Assembly: GCA_945872285.1 (NCBI GenBank)
Contig: CAMBZR010000027.1
Location: 1 to 37,157, forward strand
Source of the DNA: Bordetella parapertussis
GTDB lineage: Bacteria > Pseudomonadota > Gammaproteobacteria > Burkholderiales > Burkholderiaceae_B
DNA: 37,157 nt
Direction: 5' to 3'
Below, piece by piece: positions 25,248 to 34,756 of this stretch. Both the position numbers and the translations under genes were made by a program. Within the stretch, counting starts at the first letter, position 1. Every line of letters starts with the position of its first letter. The notes below the pieces were generated by a model. It saw only the letters and a program-made list of their open reading frames with translations, was not told the DNA's origin and ran no database searches.

Positions 25248-27458
25248 ATGAATTTAAGCTACGGCCCCTTGCAACGCTTTTTGTTCAGCCACCACTTTTA
25301 TAGTGGTGTCAGGCGTGCGGCCGGGATTTTGCTGCCAATCGCATTGCTAGGTGGGGTCTTTGGCTGGTATGCCACCGGCCTGATCGCAACCTTCGGTGCA
25401 TTGTGCGTCGCCTTTATTGATCAGCCAGGCCCGCACGAACATCGGGCGCGTGAGATGTTGGGGGGCACACTTTTAAGCACCCTGACTGTCGCGCTGACCG
25501 GGTTAGCGTCTTCGCACCCGCTCTTAATCTGGGTCATTGTGATGGCTCAATGTTTTGCCTTCTCAATGTTGGCCGTCTATGGCAAAAAAGGCGGGCAAAT
25601 CGGCTTTGCGTGTTTGTTACTCATGACAGTCACGCTGCATAACTCGCTGTCGACCCAGGAGGTCTGGGTACACGCGCTGACTTCGTTGGGTGGCGGGCTG
25701 TTCTATACCTTCTTCAGTTACTCGGTCAGCCGAGTCATGCAATTACGCGAAAAAGAGCAAGCTCTGTCGGTCGCTCTGTTTGCCACCGCCGACTACATCG
25801 CACGGCGCGCGGATATGTACGACCTTGATCGCGATCTTGAAGAAAACTACCGCAAGCTGATCGTTTGCCAGTCCGACATGACAGATAAACATCAGGCCGC
25901 ACGTGACATGGTGTTGCGCGGCCTGGCGACCCCAAAGGCGCAGAACGATTCAAACCGCGTCATGCTTTGGAATTTGTTTGTTGAAATGATTGCGCTTCTT
26001 GACCTGTTAGTCGCAACCCGCACCGACTACGCTTTTTTACGGCAAAAACTTAAGGGCTCAGACACCCTGCTGTTCATGCGCGACGCCCTGCACAAAATGG
26101 CGAGTGATCTTGAGCGCATCGCGCTTGCCGTAGCACGCGAAAACACTGCCACGCAACGCAGTAGCGTCAAAGCAGAGTTGCGCGCACTTGAGTTTGAAAT
26201 TCAACAAATGCAAACCGAGGGTTTAGCGCAGCGTGACCCTGAGCTCTATTCCTTATGCATCGAAATTTTGCGGCGCTTACGTAATAGCGCAAAAATAATC
26301 GATCGTATGATTTTGGCGACACGGCGCGACAGCCACGCACAGCTGCTTGACGCCGTCAAAATCGATCGCTCTTTAATGCAATTTTTATCGCGTCAACAGT
26401 TTCGGCCACGTCTGATCACAAGCAATTTACGTCTTGATTCACCTTTTTGCCGCTACGCGTTGCGCGTCACACTTGCAGCGGGGCTCGCGCTTGCGCTCTC
26501 GGCACTGATCCCTGCGCTGGCTCGCCAAGGCTATTGGATTTTGCTAACCGTACTCATCATCATGAAACCCGGCTTTGCACTAACCCGCCAACGCAACGGC
26601 TGGCGACTGCTAGGCACCTTGGTAGGCTGTGGGCTTGCCTTTGCTCTTTTGTACACCACCCAGCACGAGACGTGGTTGTTTGCCGCGATGGTACTTTCAA
26701 CGATCATCGGCGGCAGCCTGCTGCAGATCAATTACCTGGTGGCCTCGATATTCAATACCAACGCCGTGCTGCTCGCGTTTAATTTTCTTGACCCGGGCGC
26801 CACAACAATCATCGCTGATCGCGCGCTTGATACCCTCTTGGGTTCGGTCATCGCGTTTGCCTGCAGCTATGTGCTGCCCTGGTGGGAGGCGCAGTTTATG
26901 CCCTCGTTGATGCGTGCCGCGATTTCGGCCAATCGCGAATACCTGAGCGCCGCGTTGGCTCAAATACAAGCGCGCGAAGGCCGCGCCTCGGCGCTCGAAG
27001 TTAAACGCGCTGACTTCAATCTGCGCTTAGCCCGAAAAAACGTACATGTAGCACTCGCCAACTTCGCCGAGGCGTTTTATCGCATGATGTTAGAGCCGAA
27101 ATCACGACAGTGGCACGTGATCGAACTCAATAATATCGTGATGCAAAATCACATGCTATCTTCGCAAATATCGGCTGTGGCGACCGTGCTGATCAATTCA
27201 CCAAAAATTCCTGAGGCGAGTACCGAGTTTTTGAATGCCCTGCTCCCCCAACTATTACCAGCGCCCGAGCACCCTACTCCATCCCTCCCAAAATCCTTAC
27301 TCGATGGCACGTTTCCGGATTTAACCTACCCGCTCAAGCAATTACAACGCTCGATCGTGTTGATTAATGCCGAAATTGATGTGATTTACGATAAAGCACG
27401 GGTAAGGTCTGGGGTAACAGAAACAGTCCCTGTGCCCACCAATTCTAGTCATTCTTAG
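25248..27458 (+). CDS. FUSC-family inner membrane protein (YccS/YhfK-like)
   Basis: The 736-residue protein has two membrane blocks of about five to six helices each (residues about 20-160 and 395-545). A cytoplasmic helical region separates them and another follows them, the layout of YccS/YhfK and fusaric acid resistance-type proteins. Recognisable pieces are the N-terminal ATFGALCVAFIDQPGPHEHR and, in the second block, LLTVLIIMKPGFALTRQRNGW. Such proteins are proposed efflux components for aromatic acids or similar compounds, often working with a membrane-fusion protein; none is encoded nearby. A 40-nt gap to bdhA on the same strand allows one transcript. Confidence 0.85.
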   Translation: MNLSYGPLQRFLFSHHFYSGVRRAAGILLPIALLGGVFGWYATGLIATFGALCVAFIDQPGPHEHRAREMLGGTLLSTLTVALTGLASSHPLLIWVIVMAQCFAFSMLAVYGKKGGQIGFACLLLMTVTLHNSLSTQEVWVHALTSLGGGLFYTFFSYSVSRVMQLREKEQALSVALFATADYIARRADMYDLDRDLEENYRKLIVCQSDMTDKHQAARDMVLRGLATPKAQNDSNRVMLWNLFVEMIALLDLLVATRTDYAFLRQKLKGSDTLLFMRDALHKMASDLERIALAVARENTATQRSSVKAELRALEFEIQQMQTEGLAQRDPELYSLCIEILRRLRNSAKIIDRMILATRRDSHAQLLDAVKIDRSLMQFLSRQQFRPRLITSNLRLDSPFCRYALRVTLAAGLALALSALIPALARQGYWILLTVLIIMKPGFALTRQRNGWRLLGTLVGCGLAFALLYTTQHETWLFAAMVLSTIIGGSLLQINYLVASIFNTNAVLLAFNFLDPGATTIIADRALDTLLGSVIAFACSYVLPWWEAQFMPSLMRAAISANREYLSAALAQIQAREGRASALEVKRADFNLRLARKNVHVALANFAEAFYRMMLEPKSRQWHVIELNNIVMQNHMLSSQISAVATVLINSPKIPEASTEFLNALLPQLLPAPEHPTPSLPKSLLDGTFPDLTYPLKQLQRSIVLINAEIDVIYDKARVRSGVTETVPVPTNSSHS

Positions 27459-27498
27459 TCCGTAAAATTACTTTTGATTCACCCTTTAGGAGCCTCAC

Positions 27499-28281
27499 AT
27501 GTCAGTTCAAAACAAAGTTGCCTTAATTACTGGCGCAGCAAGCGGCATCGGCCGTGAATGCGCACTGACCTTAGCGCGCCAGGGTGCCGCAGTCGTGGTC
27601 GCCGACCTCAACCCAACAGCCTCTGAGTTAGTCGTCGCTGAAATTATCAAAGCGGGCGGTCGCGCCATGAGTGTCGTCATGGATGTCACCAATGAAGAGG
27701 CTGTCAACGCGGGGGTTAACCGCGCGGTCACAGAATTTGGCAGCATCGATATTTTGGTTTCAAACGCCGGTATTCAAATCATTCATCCGATTGAAGATTT
27801 CCCGTACGCCGACTGGAAAAAAATCATGGCGATCCATGTAGACGGTGCTTTCTTAACCACCAAGGCCGCGATCAAACACATGTATGACAGCGGTCGTGGT
27901 GGCTCAATTATTTATATGGGTTCAGTGCATTCGCATCAGGCTTCAAAATTGAAGTCTGCCTACATCACGGCCAAACATGGTTTGTTAGGCCTAGCGCGTG
28001 CCATCGCCAAAGAAGGCGGTCCGCGCGGTGTGCGTACCAATGTTGTATGCCCAGGCTTTGTTCGCACGCCCTTGGTGGATAAGCAAATCCCTGAACAAGC
28101 AGCTGTATTCAAGATGAGTGAAGAAGACGTCATCAAGAAAGTTTTTTTGAACGAAACAGTAGACGGCGAATTCACCACCACAGCCGACATCGCAAACACG
28201 GTTGCGTTTTTAGCGGGTTTTGAAACCAACGCGCTTACTGGGCAATCAATTGTTGTCAGCCACGGCTGGTCAATGATATGA
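27499..28281 (+). CDS. bdhA: 3-hydroxybutyrate dehydrogenase
   Basis: This 260-residue classical SDR is NAD-dependent and interconverts D-3-hydroxybutyrate and acetoacetate in polyhydroxybutyrate/ketone-body use. The nucleotide motif is TGAASGIG (residues 11-18) and NAGIQ follows at 89-93. The catalytic Ser142, Tyr155 and Lys159 lie in [40 protein letters not shown] is characteristic of the 3-hydroxybutyrate dehydrogenase subfamily. AGGAG precedes the ATG. Neighbours are the FUSC gene upstream and the DUF1800/DUF1501 pair downstream, all on the same strand. Confidence 0.92.
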   Translation: MSVQNKVALITGAASGIGRECALTLARQGAAVVVADLNPTASELVVAEIIKAGGRAMSVVMDVTNEEAVNAGVNRAVTEFGSIDILVSNAGIQIIHPIEDFPYADWKKIMAIHVDGAFLTTKAAIKHMYDSGRGGSIIYMGSVHSHQASKLKSAYITAKHGLLGLARAIAKEGGPRGVRTNVVCPGFVRTPLVDKQIPEQAAVFKMSEEDVIKKVFLNETVDGEFTTTADIANTVAFLAGFETNALTGQSIVVSHGWSMI

Positions 28282-28313
28282 TTTTTTGTCGCTCAGTTAC
28301 CTAAGAGTTAAGC

Positions 28314-29786
28314 GTGAATACGATTGATGCAGCTCGTTTGGCTCGCCAACTTGGCTTTGGTTTCGCACCTGACGAGACGCCTCCTCGCGATCCAGTTGGT
28401 TGGGCACAAGAGCAACTGAACTTAGGACCTCGAGTGCAGTTTCTTGCTGACAGACAAGGCAACTTACTGCAGAGTCTACCCGAGGACTTAAAGCTTTTGC
28501 AAACCCAAGAAGAGGTCGCCGAGGCATTATTTCAACACAATCAAGCGCGCCTGCGCAGCAACGAAAAAGCCAAAGCGTTGCCGCCCTCAGAGGCCGAGCA
28601 ATTTCGGTATGAGCAGGTCCTTTACCCCTATTGGCGTCTAGAGCCCTGGAAAGAAGTCTTGGCCCGTGGCGCAATGGCAGTGAACGGGCCTGCCCCGGTA
28701 TTTGAACGTTTTTGGCACTTTTGGACCAATCACTTTACGGTTTCTCCGGCCGTCAACAATATCAACACCGCGATAGGCCCCTATACGCGCATGCTACGGG
28801 GGCACATGTCAGGGTACTTTGGCGAGATGCTTCGAGAAGCGGTGACGCATCCGGCGATGGTGCTCTACCTCGACAATGCGAAGTCGATTGGGCCAAATTC
28901 GCCCGCCAGAACCAAAGGCAAGCTCAAAGATTCGTTTAACGAAAATCTTGGGCGCGAGTTGCTTGAATTATTTACCGTGAGCCCCGCCGCGGGCTACACC
29001 CAAAACGACGTGATCGCCGCCGCAATGATTTTGACGGGATGGGGTGTGAGGCGTCGGCAACGCAATCAATCCGTAACGGGGCCTTATGGCAGCTATTTCG
29101 ATGACAACAAGCATGAGCCCTTGAGTCAAAGTGTTTTGGGTCAACAATATGGTGGTGCATATGCCAATCGCGACAAATTACTGAAGTTAATGGACGACCT
29201 AGCCCACCATCCGGCAACTGCGCGCCACATCAGTACAAAATTAGTAACGGCGTTCATTACAGATACGCCCTCCACTGAGCTCATCAACCGTTTGAGTGCC
29301 GTCTTTCAAAAATCAGATGGCCATCTTCCAACGGTGCACAAAGCCGTCATTGCAGAAGTCGCGGCGGCTGGCACTGGTTCGCGTAAATTTTCAAATCCCG
29401 AGACCTGGCTATGGACCATCTATCGCGTCACAGGCGCGGCGTTGCCCGTTGTGTTGCCCCAAAAAAACACGAAAGGTGAAAGGCCACACGAGTTACTGTC
29501 AGAGCTTGGTCAAGCGATTCACAATTGTCCGCAACCGAATGGTTGGTCGCTTTACGATCGCGACTGGCTTTCAAAAGAAATGCTTGATCGAAGAATTCGC
29601 TACGCCTTTCAGTTTGCGCCTCGACTGGTCAGTCAAGGCGATCAGCTCAACGAGGTTGTGATTCGACAGCATGGCGAGCAAAGTGCAATCTTCAAGACGC
29701 TCAAACAAGCGCGACGCTTGCCCGATCAGTCGCTTCGAAGCCTGTGGGCCGTGTACTTGACTTCACCCGAAATTCTTTGGGGCTAG
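28314..29786 (+). CDS. DUF1800 family protein
   Basis: The 490-residue protein matches DUF1800 through WHFWTNHFTVS, HPAMVLYLDNAKS, FNENLGRELLELFTVS and YTQNDVIAAAMILTGW. The GTG at 28314 is the start: AAGAG precedes it and no other Met occurs for over 100 residues. There is no obvious signal peptide. DUF1800 genes are regularly paired with DUF1501 genes, as here (5-nt gap). The biochemical role is unknown; export as a complex riding on the Tat signal of the partner is possible but only inferred. Confidence 0.92.
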   Translation: MNTIDAARLARQLGFGFAPDETPPRDPVGWAQEQLNLGPRVQFLADRQGNLLQSLPEDLKLLQTQEEVAEALFQHNQARLRSNEKAKALPPSEAEQFRYEQVLYPYWRLEPWKEVLARGAMAVNGPAPVFERFWHFWTNHFTVSPAVNNINTAIGPYTRMLRGHMSGYFGEMLREAVTHPAMVLYLDNAKSIGPNSPARTKGKLKDSFNENLGRELLELFTVSPAAGYTQNDVIAAAMILTGWGVRRRQRNQSVTGPYGSYFDDNKHEPLSQSVLGQQYGGAYANRDKLLKLMDDLAHHPATARHISTKLVTAFITDTPSTELINRLSAVFQKSDGHLPTVHKAVIAEVAAAGTGSRKFSNPETWLWTIYRVTGAALPVVLPQKNTKGERPHELLSELGQAIHNCPQPNGWSLYDRDWLSKEMLDRRIRYAFQFAPRLVSQGDQLNEVVIRQHGEQSAIFKTLKQARRLPDQSLRSLWAVYLTSPEILWG

Positions 29787-29791
29787 ACGCT

Positions 29792-30946
29792 ATGCATCGC
29801 AGAGAATTTATTAAGTTTTCAGCCAGCCTGACGCTTGCAGGTGCCACGCCATGGGCCAGCTCGGCTCAACACTCTCAAGCCAAGCGCTTGCTAGTCATCA
29901 TGCTACGCGGAGGCATGGACGGCCTTGCCGCCATTCCGCCTTTTGCGGATCCTGATATTGGGTCCTTGCGTTCTGAGTTACTACCCTCGAATTTATTACT
30001 CGGCAATCCATTTTTTGGCATCCACCCTGCCCTACCGACGTTTGCAGAACTCATGGTTGCTGGGCAAGCCAATGCGATTCACGCCACAGGTTTTGGGTAT
30101 AAGGGGCGCTCGCACTTCGAGGGGCAAGACATCATGCAAAGCGGCATCATGAAGCCCTATGCCTCGGCCTCAGGCTGGCTTGGTCGAGCGATGCAGGCAG
30201 CGAAATCTAAGGGCGGTGTGGCAATTTCGATCCCCATGCCACTCATCTTACGAGGCGATGCTGCGTCAGAGACCCAATACCCGAGCTGGATGCAGGCACC
30301 GCCCAAAGCAACCTATGAACTCGTGAGCCAGCTTTGGGCTAACGTCCCAGAACTCAAACCCTATGCTGCCCGCCTGATCGAGTCAGACAACATACGGCTG
30401 GCGGCGGACGGGACGCCCGAACCGAATCAACAACGCAGGACCGCCTATAGCCTGGCCAAAGAAGCCGCACAAAAAATGCAGTTGCCTGGCGGGCCGGTAG
30501 TCGGTGTATTGGACTTTAACGGTTTCGATACGCATGCCGGGCAAGGCGCAGCAGAAGGGGTCAACGCCACGAAGCTCAAACAAATTGACGATGCCATCAG
30601 AGGTTATCGCGAGGGCATTGGTGCAAAGTGGGCGCAGAGCTTGGTCCTGACAGTGACCGAATTTGGCAGAACGGCAGGCGTCAACGGAACCTTAGGCACA
30701 GATCACGGCTGGGGTTCATGTATTTTGGCGGCCGGCGGGTTGGTCAAAGCAAAGGGAATCGTGAGTCAGTGGCCCGGCTTGAAAAAATCTCAACTTTTTG
30801 AAGGTCGTGATTTGAAGGTAACGGTCGATGCCCTGGCCGTCTACGCGGATGCTATCCAATCTGTGTTCGGCTTACCACCCGAAGTGATTCAAAAAGAAGT
30901 GTTCTCTTACGCACGCGATTCGTTTGATACACGGTTGTTCGTTTAG
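29792..30946 (+). CDS. DUF1501 family protein with Tat signal
   Basis: The 384-residue protein belongs to the alkaline phosphatase-like/sulfatase-related DUF1501 group. The start at ATG 29792 gives a twin-arginine signal, MHRREFIKFSASLTLAGA, so it should be exported folded. Family features are LLVIMLRGGMDGLAAIPP, GVLDFNGFDTHAGQG, VTEFGRTAGVNGTLGTDHGW and a conserved C-terminal YADAIQSVFGLPPEVIQ. It follows the DUF1800 gene by 5 nt. A degraded copy of its last 90 or so codons lies near 34757-35009. The function is uncharacterised. Confidence 0.92.
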   Translation: MHRREFIKFSASLTLAGATPWASSAQHSQAKRLLVIMLRGGMDGLAAIPPFADPDIGSLRSELLPSNLLLGNPFFGIHPALPTFAELMVAGQANAIHATGFGYKGRSHFEGQDIMQSGIMKPYASASGWLGRAMQAAKSKGGVAISIPMPLILRGDAASETQYPSWMQAPPKATYELVSQLWANVPELKPYAARLIESDNIRLAADGTPEPNQQRRTAYSLAKEAAQKMQLPGGPVVGVLDFNGFDTHAGQGAAEGVNATKLKQIDDAIRGYREGIGAKWAQSLVLTVTEFGRTAGVNGTLGTDHGWGSCILAAGGLVKAKGIVSQWPGLKKSQLFEGRDLKVTVDALAVYADAIQSVFGLPPEVIQKEVFSYARDSFDTRLFV

Positions 30947-30968
30947 CAGGCGCCAACCAGTTATCTAC

Positions 30969-31000
30969 GCGCTTGTCATGCGCGCTCGCCACACAAGCGC
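30969..31000. terminator. Hairpin between the convergent DUF1501 and yaaA genes
   Basis: GCGCTTGT (30969-30976) and ACAAGCGC (30993-31000) form an 8-bp perfect stem with a 16-nt loop. It lies between two convergent stop codons. It lacks a T-run on either side, so it may only protect or end transcripts weakly. Confidence 0.4.
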
Positions 31001-31039
31001 AACGCGGGGGTAAGCCTCTACCTCGTTATAGCGCATCGT

Positions 31040-31810
31040 TTAACCCGCACGCCGAAACACGAGTTTGTCTTCGGTCGACAAGGTCGCAATAAAAGCATAG
31101 CCCTCAGTATTAAACTTTTTTAAATCTTCGGGCTTGGTTACGCGTTGCTCAATCGCAAAGCGCGCCATCAAGCCGCGCGCACGTTTTGCATGAAAGCTCA
31201 CCACTTTGTAAACATCGTTTTTACCATCCTGAAATACACACTGAACAATTCGGGCCTTCAAGGTTTTAAGATCGACCGCTTTGAAATATTCTTCAGAGGC
31301 TAAGTTCACCAGCACCGGTGCTTTTTCTTTGGCTAAGCGTTCGTTTAAATACGGGGCAATGGTGGTTTTCCAAAAGGCATAAAGATTTGCCCCGCCTGGA
31401 TTCTCAAGCTTAGTACCCATTTCAAGTCGGTAGGCTTGCATAAGATCAAGCGGCCGAAGCACGCCATATAGGCCACTCAAGATCGCCACGTGCTCTTGCG
31501 CCCATCGCAAATCCTTTTCTTTTAGCGTGGCCGCGTTTAAGCCCTCGTACACGTCACCGTTAAACGCCAAGACAGCCTGACGGGCATTTTTTTGCGTAAA
31601 GGTCGTTTTCCAGGCGGCATAGCGCTCAACGTTCAGTTGCGCCAACGCATCACTCAAATCCATCAAAGACGCAACGTCAGTTTCGGATCGCGTTTTAAGC
31701 ACCTTAATCAACTGCGCGGCTTCTTTGACAAACAAGGGTTGAGTGTGGAGTTCGGTCGCCAGCGTCGAGTCGTAATCCAATTTTTTTGCGGGAGAAAGTA
31801 CAAAAAGCAT
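31040..31810 (-). CDS. yaaA: Peroxide stress protein YaaA (UPF0246)
   Basis: This 256-residue protein of the YaaA family opens with MLFVLSPAKKLDYDS and contains VLAFNGDVYEGLNA, HVAILSGLYGVLRPLDLMQAYRLEMGTKL in overlapping segments, VNLASEEYFKAVD and FHAKRARGLMARF, all family-typical. In E. coli YaaA binds DNA and helps limit iron-dependent oxidative damage after hydrogen peroxide exposure. It is monocistronic here, between convergent DUF1501 and the divergent tRNA-Ser gene. Confidence 0.95.
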   Translation of the reverse strand: MLFVLSPAKKLDYDSTLATELHTQPLFVKEAAQLIKVLKTRSETDVASLMDLSDALAQLNVERYAAWKTTFTQKNARQAVLAFNGDVYEGLNAATLKEKDLRWAQEHVAILSGLYGVLRPLDLMQAYRLEMGTKLENPGGANLYAFWKTTIAPYLNERLAKEKAPVLVNLASEEYFKAVDLKTLKARIVQCVFQDGKNDVYKVVSFHAKRARGLMARFAIEQRVTKPEDLKKFNTEGYAFIATLSTEDKLVFRRAG

Positions 31811-32007
31811 AGCGAGGGTCTCAAGAAATGGGGTGCTTAGGTGAAGCTGAGTTTAGCGGCTTGTTTGGGCTTTTGGGCTTTTTCACGAGGCGGGCGGGGT
31901 GCGATGTGTAAATCTAATAAGTCCCTGTTTCTGCTAGAATCGCAGGCTTGACCAAGGTTTGGCGCAAAGCCGCCATACCCGCGATTGATCCCCCAATTGC
32001 ACGCACC

Positions 32008-32183
<176 letters not shown>

Positions 32184-32724
32184 TGCGACCCGTGGTCGCG
32201 ACCCGTAAAAGTGGTCTCAAACCCCGTTTGTCTCAAAACCTCATGACTTTTTGGGCGTCGGTTCAGAGGTTCGTCGCTGGTCATTTTGGCGATAAAGCTG
32301 TGTACCTTGGGCAATTAAAGTTAGTGGTGAGATGTGGTTTGTGGAGAAGTCGCGTAATGCCACGAACGGTCCTTATTGATTCTGACTGACTGCGCGAGCT
32401 CAACGCTGCCATCTCGACCGCCAATTCCGGCAAATCTGGCCAGCCCTTGCCCGGCGGTCGATAGTTTTACATCGGCGTCCTGGGATGAGTTGATGAAGAG
32501 CTATCCGAAATTGGTGATTCAGTATTCTGAGTGTGCTGGCAAACATGCTGCGGTAAGCGATGCCTGGGATTAGGTACGCTAAGGGATGATGCCTTTTAGA
32601 TTTTGCGGTTTACTCAAAATTGCCTGAAACATCTTGAAGTGTAATTTTTCAAATTTTCACTATTAATTATCTTGTTTGTTGGTGCCGGTGGCACACTGAG
32701 CCGTGGGCCAACAGGCCAAGCAAA
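32184..32724. other. Intergenic stretch without a supported gene
   Basis: No convincing gene is visible. Short open stretches exist on both strands, for example the fragment ASWDELMKSYPKLVIQYSE ending near 32571 and a fragment LRELNAAISTANSGKSG near 32390-32440. Neither has a start signal or a recognisable family. They may be remnants of lost genes. A small hairpin GTGCC/GGCAC lies at 32682-32694, downstream of acr3, without a clear U-tract. Confidence 0.5.
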
Positions 32725-33792
32725 TCAAGCTCTTTCATACCATTGCTTAGAATTGTTCACTACATAAACCACCAACAGCATGATGGGAACTTCTATAAGC
32801 ACACCCACGACGGTTGCCAGGGCGGCACCCGAATGTAAGCCAAACAAGCTAATCGCTGCTGCGACGGCAAGCTCGAAGAAATTAGAGGCACCAATCAACG
32901 CAGATGGACACGCTACGTTGTGTTTTTCGCCAAGTACACGGTTTAGCCAATACGCCAGTGCTGAGTTAAAAACAACTTGTATCAGGATGGGTACGGCGAG
33001 AAGCGCAATCACTAGTGGTTGTTTAAGAATCGCCTCGCCCTGGAACGCAAACAGCAATACTAAAGTGGCTAATAAGGCAGCGATTGACCAAGGTCCGATC
33101 GTTTCCAATGCTGCATTAAAGACAGCCTCGCCTTTTTTGAGTAAGGCCTTACGCCAAAGCTGAGCCAGAATCACCGGCACCACAATATAAAGAACAACCG
33201 AAGTCAAAAGTGTGTCCCAAGGCACCGTGATGGCAGAGATACCAAGCAAGAGGGCAACGAGCGGTGCAAACGCAACAACCATTATTGAATCGTTTAGCGC
33301 GACTTGTGAAAGCGTAAATAATGGATCCCCACCTGTGAGCCGACTCCAAACAAACACCATTGCGGTGCAGGGAGCTGCAGCCAAGAGAATCAAGCCAGCG
33401 ATGTAGCTATCGAGTTGATCAGGCGGCAAAAGGTCGGCGAATAAATGACGGATGAACAGCCAGCCCAGAAATGCCATAGAGAAGGGCTTGACGAGCCAGT
33501 TCACAAAGAGCGTGACGCCGATACCCCGGCTATGCCGACGCACTTCGCTTAAGGACGAAAAGTCCACCTTTACAAGCATCGGAATGATCATCACCCAAAT
33601 CAACAACCCCACCGGTAGATTGACCTGTGCAATTTCGATTTGGGCGATCGACTGAAACACGTTTGGAAAAAGCTGACCCAGCGCAATACCCGCGACTATG
33701 CAGAGAAAGACCCAAATAGTTAGAAATCTTTCAAAAGTGCTCATCGTGTCGCCGACGGTTTTCTTGGCTCTGGTATTGGCTGTAGTCACCAT
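32725..33792 (-). CDS. acr3: ACR3-family arsenite efflux permease
   Basis: This 355-residue transporter has ten predicted membrane helices and expels arsenite using the proton gradient. The essential Cys of the family is C142 in LLAAAPCTAMVFVWSRLTGG, and the conserved Glu in the ninth/tenth helix region is E334 in LIEVPIMLLV. GASNFFELAVAAAISLFG is another family block. The start at 33792 has GAAGAGG 9 nt upstream, inside the end of arsC. A second Met at 33744 would give a length closer to many homologues. It is the last gene of arsR-arsC-acr3. Confidence 0.95.
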   Translation of the reverse strand: MVTTANTRAKKTVGDTMSTFERFLTIWVFLCIVAGIALGQLFPNVFQSIAQIEIAQVNLPVGLLIWVMIIPMLVKVDFSSLSEVRRHSRGIGVTLFVNWLVKPFSMAFLGWLFIRHLFADLLPPDQLDSYIAGLILLAAAPCTAMVFVWSRLTGGDPLFTLSQVALNDSIMVVAFAPLVALLLGISAITVPWDTLLTSVVLYIVVPVILAQLWRKALLKKGEAVFNAALETIGPWSIAALLATLVLLFAFQGEAILKQPLVIALLAVPILIQVVFNSALAYWLNRVLGEKHNVACPSALIGASNFFELAVAAAISLFGLHSGAALATVVGVLIEVPIMLLVVYVVNNSKQWYERA

Positions 33793-33798
33793 TGTGCG

Positions 33799-34308
33799 CT
33801 ATGCCTCTTCAATTTTAACGGTGCCAATTGTGTCCAATTCGCGCTTTAACGAAAGACTATCAAGCTTATCAATTGGTAAAGAGGTGAACAAAGAAAGACG
33901 GCGGTGCAATATTCGGAACGCGGTAGAAAACGCTTTCCTCTTTTCCTCCTCAGTGCCATCAACGGCGGATGGCTCTTCGACGCCCCAGTGTGCACTCATG
34001 GGTTGGCCCGGCCAGAGAGGGCAAACTTCTCCAGCTGCTTTATCGCAAACCGTGAAAACAAAATCAAGTTCAGGTGCCTCTGGCTGAGAAAACTCATCCC
34101 AACTCTTGCTTCGTAAGTGTTCATGGGGCAGGTGATTACTTTTAATTAGCTCTAACGCGTAAGGATTTATTGTTCCAGAGGCGTGGCTGCCGGCGCTGTA
34201 GGCAATGAACCGGCCGCGGCCAAGGTTGTTAAGAATCGCTTCAGCCATGATGCTGCGCGCCGAGTTGCCGGTGCAGATAAACAATACGTTATAAATTTTT
34301 GTAGTCAT
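33799..34308 (-). CDS. arsC: Arsenate reductase, low-molecular-weight phosphatase type
   Basis: The 169-residue protein reduces arsenate to arsenite. The P-loop is C12-T-G-N-S-A-R18 in LFICTGNSARSIMAEA. Two further cysteines, C88 (FTVCDKAAGE) and C96 (VCPLWPG), can relay the disulfide as in thioredoxin-coupled enzymes. The C-terminal tail of about 25 residues is slightly longer than usual. It lies 70 nt after arsR and 6 nt before acr3 on the same strand. Confidence 0.95.
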   Translation of the reverse strand: MTTKIYNVLFICTGNSARSIMAEAILNNLGRGRFIAYSAGSHASGTINPYALELIKSNHLPHEHLRSKSWDEFSQPEAPELDFVFTVCDKAAGEVCPLWPGQPMSAHWGVEEPSAVDGTEEEKRKAFSTAFRILHRRLSLFTSLPIDKLDSLSLKRELDTIGTVKIEEA

Positions 34309-34378
34309 TTATAGCTCCATCAGTATTTACGCGTGTTGACGCAGGGTAGGTTGTATTAGCTCTCTCATCGTTGCTCCC

Positions 34379-34699
34379 TCAACCATTGCACGTTGTCTTC
34401 AAAACAAGGCAGGGCTCACCCTGGCAGCAATTTTCAGTCAAGTAGTCGATCAGGCCAGCCATATGATTGATACGGGTGCTGTAGATTAGGCTTCGGCCCT
34501 CTCGCGTTTGCTCAAGTAGCCCAGCATTGAGCAGTTCTTTCAGATGAAAAGACAAGGTTGCTGGCGGTATGTCCAAGCCTTCAGCAAGCGCTCCGGGGGT
34601 CAAGCCCGACTTGCCTACCTCAACGAGTTGGCGAAAGATGCGTAATCGGCTTGGCTGCGCTAGCGCGGCGAGTGCGGCAATTGCGTCTTTTTCTTCCAT
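34379..34699 (-). CDS. arsR: ArsR-family arsenic-responsive repressor
   Basis: This 106-residue winged-helix regulator has the recognition region TPGALAEGLDIPPATLSFHLKEL (in parts) and the wing TREGRSLIYS. It lacks the E. coli-type CVCDL box in the DNA-binding helix. Instead it carries cysteines near the C-terminus: C91-C92 and C97 in ENCCQGEPC, plus C104. A C-terminal Cys site of this sort is known from the Acidithiobacillus ferrooxidans-type ArsR. It should repress its own operon from the palindrome at 34715-34730 and release it on binding As(III). Confidence 0.93.
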   Translation of the reverse strand: MEEKDAIAALAALAQPSRLRIFRQLVEVGKSGLTPGALAEGLDIPPATLSFHLKELLNAGLLEQTREGRSLIYSTRINHMAGLIDYLTENCCQGEPCLVLKTTCNG

Positions 34700-34714
34700 G
34701 ATTCGAATAAATAT

Positions 34715-34743
34715 TTCTATATATTTAGAATAATAGAATTATA
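34715..34743 (-). promoter_or_regulatory. ars operator and -10 region
   Basis: TTCTA (34715-34719) and TAGAA (34726-34730) form an inverted repeat with a 6-bp AT centre, 16 bp upstream of the arsR start codon. A consensus -10 (TATAAT on the minus strand) covers 34738-34743. The best -35 (TTGCCG, 34758-34763) is only 14 bp away, so the promoter assignment is weaker than the operator. Confidence 0.55.
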
Positions 34744-34756
34744 TTGCTAATTTATG

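Noticed and set aside
29744..29791. Start of the DUF1501 gene at 29744
   Set aside because: It would overlap the DUF1800 gene and put 16 residues before the twin-arginine signal; ATG 29792 opens directly into it.
32376..32573. 65-codon open frame after tRNA-Ser
   Set aside because: No ribosome site, no recognisable family and odd composition; treated as non-coding or a remnant.
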